Source: Vanrija pseudolonga (lineage: Eukaryota; Basidiomycota; Tremellomycetes; Trichosporonales; Trichosporonaceae). From it: a DNA stretch of 64,000 nt. The notes beneath the pieces are model-generated. The model searched no databases. It was given only the letters and a program-made list of their open reading frames with translations, and was not told where the DNA came from. The stretch is from NCBI RefSeq assembly GCF_020906515.1, contig NC_085854.1, positions 806,001 through 870,000 of the forward strand, written 5' to 3'. Each line of letters begins with the position of its first letter. The stretch's first letter is position 1. A program made the position numbers and the translations under genes. Positions 57,473 through 64,000 of this stretch are shown here, piece by piece.

Positions 57473-59072
57473 GAGAGCTGGCCGATTTTACTGGCCGCTG
57501 TGAGGGTGTAGGATGGTTGTTTGGGGGTGGATGCATTGTCAAAAGCCCAGTGGCAAATGATTGGGGGGTTGGATGTTTGGTTGTCGTCAGGGTGTGGGGT
57601 GGGTTGGTTACCAAGGGTTTTCGTTTGACCCGAGCATATTCCAGAGCGATTTGAGAGAGAGAAGAGTGGACAAGGAGGGAGTGAATGGACACGAGTGGGG
57701 AGGGGCAAGGTGTACAAGGTGGATGCAGGCGATGAGGTAGAGCAAGGTGGGATGGATGCAGGTGGATGGATAATGGGTGGTGGTTGTGTCAGCCAGCGTC
57801 CAATTTGTTGGGGCACAGAGGGTGGGTACTCACTGCTCTTCACTGTTTGGTGATCAAAAAGTGTTACCAATCCGACGCAGATCGCTGCGTGTGGTTGTGT
57901 AGACGAAGGGTATGCACAAGGCTGCTATCGATAAGATGCGGTCTCGATATGCTTGTTTGGTTCCAGGTCGGGGGTGGGTGGGGAGGCAAGGTAAGGCTCG
58001 GGGCGTGGGACGCGAGGAGGATGTGGTGGATTGGGAAGGGCGAGGGCGAGGAAGAGGGCCGAGGTGACGAGGGCGGCCAGAGGGAGGGGGGCGCACAAGC
58101 GGTAGTAACGCAGAACGCGTGTGTAGCCTGAAAGATGGAATAGCTAATTAGTTTGGGTCCACGCGCACTGGGTACGGGGGGAGGAGCAAGGTAGGACACG
58201 AGACACTGCGGAGGCGGCGGCGGCAAGGCAAGAGGGGAGAGATGTGGAGTGTGTATGGTTGGGTCAAGGTGGGAGTGTGGGCGGCGTAGGGGGGACCAAA
58301 GGACGCGCGCGGGGGAGGAGCAGAGTGATCGTGAGGGACCGGGCGTGGGATGTGAGATGGGGGTGGGATGGGATGGGATGGGCTGGCCGCGTAAGGCGGC
58401 TTGGGAGGGGCGAGGGAGGAGTGTGTGTGAGGGCTACGGTACGGGGGGGGGCGGGGGAATGAAAGGTTGTTGGGACGTACCAGTGGAAGCGCAGAGACGA
58501 GTCAAAAGTGGTGGGTGCGAGAGGAGCGACGTAACGGATGGGGGGTGGGGGGGGGTGGTGTGGGTGGTGTGAGAGGGGAGATGGCAAGGACGGACGGGGC
58601 GGATGGATTAGGGCCAAAAGGCGCGAAAAGGAGGACAAGGATAGGAAGCGTGTTAGGGAGGGGCGGCTGGGGAGGATTTGCCTGGCCTGGGCTGGGACGG
58701 GGGGAAGGGGGTGGAGATCGGCTGGGGTGCTACAGGCTACAAGGCCAACAAAGCAAGAGGACGACGAATGCTAGCGGCGGCGGCGGAGGCGGCGGCGTGA
58801 GTGGTGTGGGTGGAAGGGAGGAAGGAAGGCGAGGGAAGACAAAGGGTGTGAGGGAAGAAGGACGTGTCGTGTGTGTCGTGTGGTGCGATGCGCTGGGCCG
58901 ACTAGGCCAGATGGGCACAAGAAGGGGGGCGGGGGCAAGAGGGGCGCAGGCGTAAGCGGTTTGGTTTGATTGAGGGGCGGGCGGCGGCGGCGGGCACAAA
59001 GCACCTTGTCTTGGAACTGTCAGAGCGCACTCTCTCTCTCTCTCAAAGCAGCGCCCGTGCTTTGCCAACCGA

Positions 59073-59132
59073 GGGGGGGGGGACATGCTTTTGGGGGGCG
59101 GGGGGGCCGGGGGGCTTTTTCGGGCCCAGGGG
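59073..59132 (+). other. G-quadruplex-forming G-tract cluster
   Basis: Within 60 bases the plus strand has runs of 10, 6, 7, 6, 3 and 4 G separated by short loops, well beyond the minimal four-tract G3 pattern. It lies in the region between two divergent genes. Confidence 0.7.
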
Positions 59133-59159
59133 CAAAACAGTCATGCGCAGTCTTGCGCC

Positions 59160-59173
59160 GTACCGTACGGTAC
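59160..59173. promoter_or_regulatory. 14-bp perfect palindrome
   Basis: GTACCGTACGGTAC equals its own reverse complement and is flanked by further TACCG copies. It could bind a dimeric regulator; position is about 610 bases before the JIP5 ATG. No evidence of function beyond symmetry. Confidence 0.3.
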
Positions 59174-59786
59174 CGTACCACAACTTGGCACCAAGCCGTT
59201 CCTGCACGACCACCGTGGGCTACCGGCTGGAGCGCATCGCATTGGAGCACGCACAACTTCCCGACCGCCTGCTTGCCCAAGTCGGTAGTCGCCAATGCAC
59301 AACGACTGCAGCAGCACGCCGCCGTCTCCTTCCCAACCTTGACGGAAAAAAATGCAATGGGCAAGTTAGTTGGAAATAGGCGTAGGGTGCCCGGTGGCAA
59401 CACTTCGGGTGTGCAAGTAGTGCCCGCTCCCGGAAGTTTGCGCCTGATTTGCGCCTGAATGCAGGGGCAAACGCGAAAGATCAGTGATCCACTTTTGATC
59501 CAGAATCGGCCCAAAAAGCACGTGAGGCAAAGTAGGCTTGAGTCGCTTCGCCTTACGTAATGAGAACCGATTGTGGCAGATTTCTGACTCCACGGACATG
59601 GGTCTGAACTCCACCTCACCTCCACTTCATGGAGATTCAATTTCGACGGCACTGCTGTCGAGCTTGGACGACGACGCGGGTTGACAGCATCAACCGTAGT
59701 TTTGTGGTGCACAAACACAAGGCGAGGCGTACGACGACGACGACAAGACAACCGACTGCCTTCCCGCCGCCGCCACAGCTACCACC

Positions 59787-61594
59787 ATGCCCGACATTAC
59801 GCTGAAAAACCAGCCGTTCGACCTGGCCTTCCACCCGTCCGAGCCGGTCCTCTACTCCTCCCTCCTCACCGGCGAGGTCAAGGCATGGCGCTACGACGAC
59901 ACGACGGGCGAGACGGAGCGCGCATGGACCGTGCGGCCGACCAAGAAGACTGCGAGGGCCCTGGGTGTTGAGGGGGACGGCAAGTCGCTGTGGGTTGGTG
60001 GCAAGAGCGGAATCTTGTGGTGAGTGTGTTGTTGGAGAGGCGAGGGGCTACAGTGAGGGGAGGGGAGAGAGGAAGGAAGACGACGAGATGGTGGGGAGCG
60101 TGGGTATGAGACAAGCGCAGGGGCGACGCTCTTATGTGCCAGCGTGTCAGCAGCAGAATGCCCAGCCGTGGTGTGCCATTCGAATGCCAGTGGCGCCAGA
60201 GCCCGGGGCGTGTTGCGCTCTCGATGGTGGCGCCCTGATTGTGGATCGCCTGCAAGACAGGCAGGGGCGCGGCACCTCGACGATGGCGAGAGCAACGGCG
60301 AGAAATAGCAGAGGGTGCGCGGTGCTGCGCGCTGCGTCCGCACTGGCACTCTGCTCATGCTGTAGCCGGGGGTGGGGGAGAAGCATCAGAATGCCTGCAG
60401 GTTCTGGCGGCCGACGTCATTCGCATCGACGACGGGTCCTTGACAGAGACACACGATCACTAACGCCGCCCAGCCGCCTCGACGCCGCAGTGGGGACAGT
60501 CACGTTCGAGAAGGAAGCAGCACACGAGTGAGTCAAGCTTAAGCTTGGTCGAGTTCTCGACCACGTCCGTCGTCCGCCCCGCCGGCAGTTCCTGACCCGG
60601 GTTTCTCCAGCTCTCCCGTGAACCGCGTTATCTGCGTCAACGAGCAGCTGGTAGCGAGCGGAGATGACGAGGGTGTTATCAAGGCAAGTTTGGGGGCCAA
60701 GGCTGCGGCTGCGGCTCCAACCCGCTGCCAATGCCAAAATGCAAACACTGACGCCTCTTGCAGTTCTGGGACAGTCGCAAGCCAGGCGACGCCATCCGCA
60801 CCTACACGCAGCATTACGACTACATCTCGGGCTTTTCCTACTTTGAGGACAAGCGGCAGCTCGTCACGACATCGGGCGATGGGCACCTGTCGGCTATTGA
60901 CATCCGGTCGTCCAAGGCCGAGCCGCTCACGGTCAGCGAGGACCAGGAGGACGAGCTGCTGTCCATCGCGCCCATCAAGGGCGGGAGCAAGGTCGTCGTC
61001 GGGACAGGGCTGGGCATCCTGACCGTGTGGAACCGCAAGCTCGGGTGGGGCGACTGTGTGGACCGTATCCCTGGCCACCCGGCAAGCGTCGACGCGATCG
61101 TGGCGCTCACCGACGACTGTATCGCCACGGGCTCGGAGGACGGCCTCGTGCGCGTGATGCAGATCCAGCCCAACAAGTTCCTGGGTGTCATTGCCACGCA
61201 CGACGAGTACCCCATCGAGCGGCTCGCCCTCGACCGCAACCGCAAGTGGCTCGGCTCGGTCTCGCACGACCAGTGCATCAAGCTCACCGACGTCGAGGAC
61301 CTGTTTGTCGACAGCGACGACGAGGACGCGGCCATGGATGACAACGACGACAGCGACGACGACGACGAGATGGGCGCTGGTGCCGAGGCGGCTGACGACG
61401 CCGAGGAGGACGAAGACGACGAAGACGCAGAGGAGGCCGCCGACGAGGACGACTCTGACGTCGAGATGAATGACGAGGAGGAGGAAGAGGAAGAGGCACC
61501 AAAAACCAAGCTCAGCAGGCGTGGCCAGGGCATCCACCATGCCAAGCACGCAAAGGCCGAGCCCGAGGACACGGGCTTCTTTGACGACTTATAA
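59787..61594 (+). CDS. JIP5: JIP5/WDR55 WD-repeat ribosome-biogenesis protein
   Basis: Nucleolar WD40 propeller protein needed for large-subunit rRNA processing. Exons 59787-60019, 60474-60527, 60611-60683 and 60764-61594; product 396 aa. Introns: 454 nt, 83 nt and 80 nt. The third has a GC donor (AAG|gcaagt...ttgcag). Only this choice gives the expected DDEGVIKFWDSRKPGDAIRT, so it is a GC-AG intron. The N-terminus MPDITLKNQPFDLAFHPSEP and blocks such as KRQLVTTSGDGHLSAIDIRS, WNRKLGWGDCVDRIPGHP and SHDQCIKLTDVEDLFVDSD are typical of the family. Several WD repeats are followed by a long acidic tail (DDNDDSDDDDE) and a basic end. ATG context accaccATGcc is good. Convergent with LCP5, with 55 bases between stops. 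Confidence 0.94.
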
Positions 61595-61649
61595 TGGGTG
61601 TTATGCATGTACAACAATAGAGTATAGACTACAGTGTCGTCGTCGTTGT

Positions 61650-62783
61650 CTAGAGGCCGATCGCGCGGCGCTTGCGCGCGAGGTCCTTCTCGAAGCGCGC
61701 CTTCTTGGGGCCAGACTTGCGCTCGCCCGTGCTCGCAGCCGCACGCTTTCCGCGATCGGTGAGGGCGTCGCGCTTGCCCAGCTTGGCCGACACGCCGTCC
61801 CACACGCCCTTGGAGCCGCGCTCGCCGAGCACGCCCTCGAGCTCGGCCTCGAGGCCGTTCTGGCGGCGCAGGCGCCCGCGGCCGCCAACACCAAAGCCGA
61901 GCGCGAGCGCCTCCTCGTCGTCGCGGCGGCGCTTGGCCTCGCGCTTCGTTGTCACCAGACGCGTCATGTTGTCCTCCTCGAACTCCTGGATGCGCTTGAG
62001 CTCGGCCGCGCGCTTCGCGCTCGCCGAGTTGGTGTGCGCGCCCGCCAGGACCGGACGCGTGGACAGACCCGTCGTCGTCTGGACTGCTGGTGCGCCATCG
62101 AGGCCAGCAGCAAATTCGGAGAGCAGGGCCGGCGCGCGGCGCTCCTTGCGCCCCTTGGTCGGCTCGTTGTACGGCATCGCGGCGACTCGTGGTGGGCGGT
62201 ACACTCCGTCCTCCTCGTCGCCGTCTGCGGCCTTCTTCTTCTCGGGCTCGGCGCGGGGGGCGGCGACCATCGCGCTGGGGTTGGGGCGGAACGACAGAGG
62301 GTCCTCCTCCACGTCCTCGGCGACGGCCTTGCCGCGGGCAGCGTCGGCCTCGGCGAGCCCGACGAGCTTCTTGATCTGGTACTCGAGCTTGGCCTCCATG
62401 CCGCGGACCTTGTCCATGACCTCGTGACAGAGGGCGAGCTCGCCGGCGAGTTCGTCCTCAATGTTGTCCGTGTTACGGGCGCGGGAAGACGAGGCGAAAG
62501 ATGAGCCGAGGGCGGTCGAGGCGGCAGCGTCGGGCGTGTACTCGCTCAACGACGAGAGCCGGATGCCGGCCATCACGACGAGGTGGTGCAGGCTCGCGAG
62601 GAGCAGCTGCGGGCGGACGAGAAGCAGCGAGATGCCGGCCGAGAGGTCGAGCGACTCGTCGGCGGCCTTGGCCTTCTTCAGCAGCGGGGCGGACGACTTG
62701 GCCGTCGCGTCGACCGCCGTCTGCAGCGTGTCGAGCAGGCGCAGAATGTCCCCGCTGGAGGGGATGTCGTTGTCCTCGCTCAT
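61650..62783 (-). CDS. LCP5: LCP5/neuroguidin (Sas10/Utp3 family)
   Basis: SSU-processome component required for 18S rRNA maturation. Single exon, 377 aa, starting at ATG 62783. The N-terminal Sas10/Utp3/C1D helical domain spans about 10-95 (DILRLLDTLQTAV, GISLLLVRPQLLLASLHHLV). The middle has MEAKLEYQIKKLVGLAE and DPLSFRPNPSAM, both typical of neuroguidin and Lcp5, then YRPPRVAAMPYNEP. The C-terminus is basic (TTKREAKRRRDDEE, KKARFEKDLARKRRAIGL) and probably nucleolar. One of the few intronless genes here. It faces JIP5, another ribosome-biogenesis gene, end to end. Confidence 0.9.
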   Translation of the reverse strand: MSEDNDIPSSGDILRLLDTLQTAVDATAKSSAPLLKKAKAADESLDLSAGISLLLVRPQLLLASLHHLVVMAGIRLSSLSEYTPDAAASTALGSSFASSSRARNTDNIEDELAGELALCHEVMDKVRGMEAKLEYQIKKLVGLAEADAARGKAVAEDVEEDPLSFRPNPSAMVAAPRAEPEKKKAADGDEEDGVYRPPRVAAMPYNEPTKGRKERRAPALLSEFAAGLDGAPAVQTTTGLSTRPVLAGAHTNSASAKRAAELKRIQEFEEDNMTRLVTTKREAKRRRDDEEALALGFGVGGRGRLRRQNGLEAELEGVLGERGSKGVWDGVSAKLGKRDALTDRGKRAAASTGERKSGPKKARFEKDLARKRRAIGL

Positions 62784-64000
62784 CTGGGTTGTGCGTCAGC
62801 GACGTACAGACAGACGCCGAAATCTACGACAACCACCACCGGCATATCCCCTCAGTCGCGAGTTTTCTAGGCTCGCTCCACGCTCCTAACGTGGAAAGGC
62901 GTTGTAACTCTTACGGACAGTTCTTTGACTGCCTCAGTGCCCAGTGCGAAGGCATCATCGGGGGCCGGTGGGGGGGAGGGGGACGGGACGGTACTTACGG
63001 TGTGCGTGTATGACAGTGACTGCAGGGGAGCTCGTGGAGGGCTCTACCGGCTGCGAGCTGTCACAGGTGCTTGAGAGGTGGTGAGTGTGGTTGAAAGGAA
63101 GTTGGTCGATGGATGCAACCCCCCCTGCAATGAGATTTCTCAGTCACGAGCCAGTGACTTCGCACCAAAAAAATGCATCCGCGGTGGAGGGCGGAGTCAA
63201 ATCCAGTGTGGCGGTCTCAGTTGGTCACAGAGCCATGTCCTCGAGGTTCAGACTCCATCCTACTCGGCCTGCAAGAGTCTGCATGCATCGTGGTGGGGTC
63301 AGTGTGGCGTATACTATGTATTCTTATCCTTTTTGGTGGTTAAACTGCTTGGTACGGTTGTTTGGCGGGTAAGATGAGGTTAACTCGCCGGTCCGCCTGA
63401 GTTTGTGGGTGGATCACGCACTTGGTCCCCGGCTGACGGCTTGCCTGAGCTAATAGGGAGGTGTCGCCGGCGTGTTTGGGGTTATGGGTCATTGGTCGTA
63501 CTTTCCGTGGCAAAATGATGGTCTTGGGCTTGGGTGTAAGCAGGGACGTGAACCGTTTGTTTAGAAGCACCGATAACTTCTCGTAAAGGTGCGATGGCAT
63601 TCGCTCTCCGTGTCAAAGGTGCCTCATCCACGATCTCTCCCAGGAACGAAAAACCGCGGCGCACGGCCCCGGCAACACACAAGCAGTGACCCCCAGATAA
63701 CCCGAGGTCACCCAACTTCAGTGACAAACGATAAAGTGGCAAGTCGAAACACCGCTCCGAGCCACACTAGCCACCAAACCACCCTCTGTACCCCACCAGC
63801 ACCGCCGGCCACCCCCCTACCCTTCCATTACCCTCGAACGACCCCCACATGGCCGTCTGACACGCCCTCGAGCCTAGCCAGAGCTACCCCCCACCGGCCG
63901 GGGTGACGCGCACCCACCCGCTCAATCCCGGCAAACCACGTGGCCCGGGGCCCCGACCCTGGCACCCCCATCGCGCCCAAGCTCAACTGTTGACGGCCGG
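62784..64000. other. Right-hand end, upstream of LCP5
   Basis: About 1.2 kb containing the LCP5 promoter. The last few hundred bases become C-rich. No gene, tRNA or repeat could be supported. Confidence 0.5.

Larger units (their letters stand above)
57473..59786. other. Long divergent promoter, HMG gene and JIP5
   Basis: About 2.3 kb without a supportable gene. From about 57700 to 59135 the plus strand is strongly G-rich, hence C/T-rich in the sense of the HMG gene, as in long fungal leaders. Minus-strand splice signals in it (donor gtgagtaccc at 57833, acceptor ccctcacag at 57498) could mark an intron in the HMG leader. A G-quadruplex-like cluster and a 14-bp palindrome are listed separately. 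Confidence 0.5.

Noticed and set aside
1-64000. CRISPR arrays, insertion sequences, viral or transposon coding regions
   Set aside because: No spaced direct repeats, transposase, reverse transcriptase or capsid-like reading frames were seen. The repeats present are simple or in-gene tandem repeats.

Overview
The window is nuclear DNA from a GC-rich fungus. The best fit is a basidiomycete yeast of the Tremellomycetes, possibly order Trichosporonales. Four things point there: almost every gene carries several very short spliceosomal introns (about 34-90 nt, with ctgac/ctaac branch sites), the neighbours have separate promoters, leaders are pyrimidine-rich, and the proteins read like basidiomycete versions of SEC18, MSS4, RAD53, JIP5, IBA57 and auxilin. 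The order is inferred from style, not proven. No plasmid, phage, transposase or CRISPR array is visible.

Layout. 1-5343: no supportable gene, a (ATG)24 microsatellite, then the promoter of a PCL-type cyclin (5344-6708, +). 6709-13697: a second gene desert of about 7 kb. 13698-16565 (-): auxilin/SWA2. 16903-17123 (-): two intron-containing tRNA-Gly(UCC) genes 12 nt apart, next to GT and 10-bp minisatellites. 20082-25294 (+): a 1703-residue secreted glycine-rich repeat protein, the most unusual object here. 26006-27729 (+): delta-8 sphingolipid desaturase. 27818-30472 (-): SEC18/NSF. 30727-32278 (+) and 32475-33995 (-): two convergent SET-domain methyltransferases (SET5-like, RKM4-like). 35925-37878 (+): amino-acid permease. 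38347-40775 (-): RAD53/CDS1 checkpoint kinase. 41639-43470 (+): BSD-domain protein. 43897-46981 (-): MSS4 PI4P 5-kinase. 47753-49220 (+): IBA57/CAF17. 49770-50745 (+): unrecognised alanine-rich protein. 50831-53547 (-): Zn2Cys6 regulator. 54948-57472 (-): double HMG-box protein. 59787-61594 (+) JIP5 and 61650-62783 (-) LCP5, both ribosome-biogenesis factors. 62784-64000: nothing supportable.

The genes are mostly housekeeping and do not form one pathway. Loose themes are membrane traffic and lipids (auxilin, SEC18, MSS4, sphingolipid desaturase), protein lysine methylation (SET5, RKM4) and ribosome biogenesis (JIP5, LCP5). Exon models were built by hand from splice signals, frame continuity and protein-family continuity. 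All exon totals are multiples of three.

The strongest candidate for something undescribed is the glycine-rich protein. It has a signal peptide, a mucin-like P/T stretch, 48 consecutive glycines, hundreds of residues of GGS triplets, a long region of GGX runs broken by regularly spaced SxxG(T/P)AG turns, PTGAPS/PTGEPS heptads and a cysteine-containing basic tail. The architecture predicts polyglycine-II helix bundles on or outside the yeast cell.
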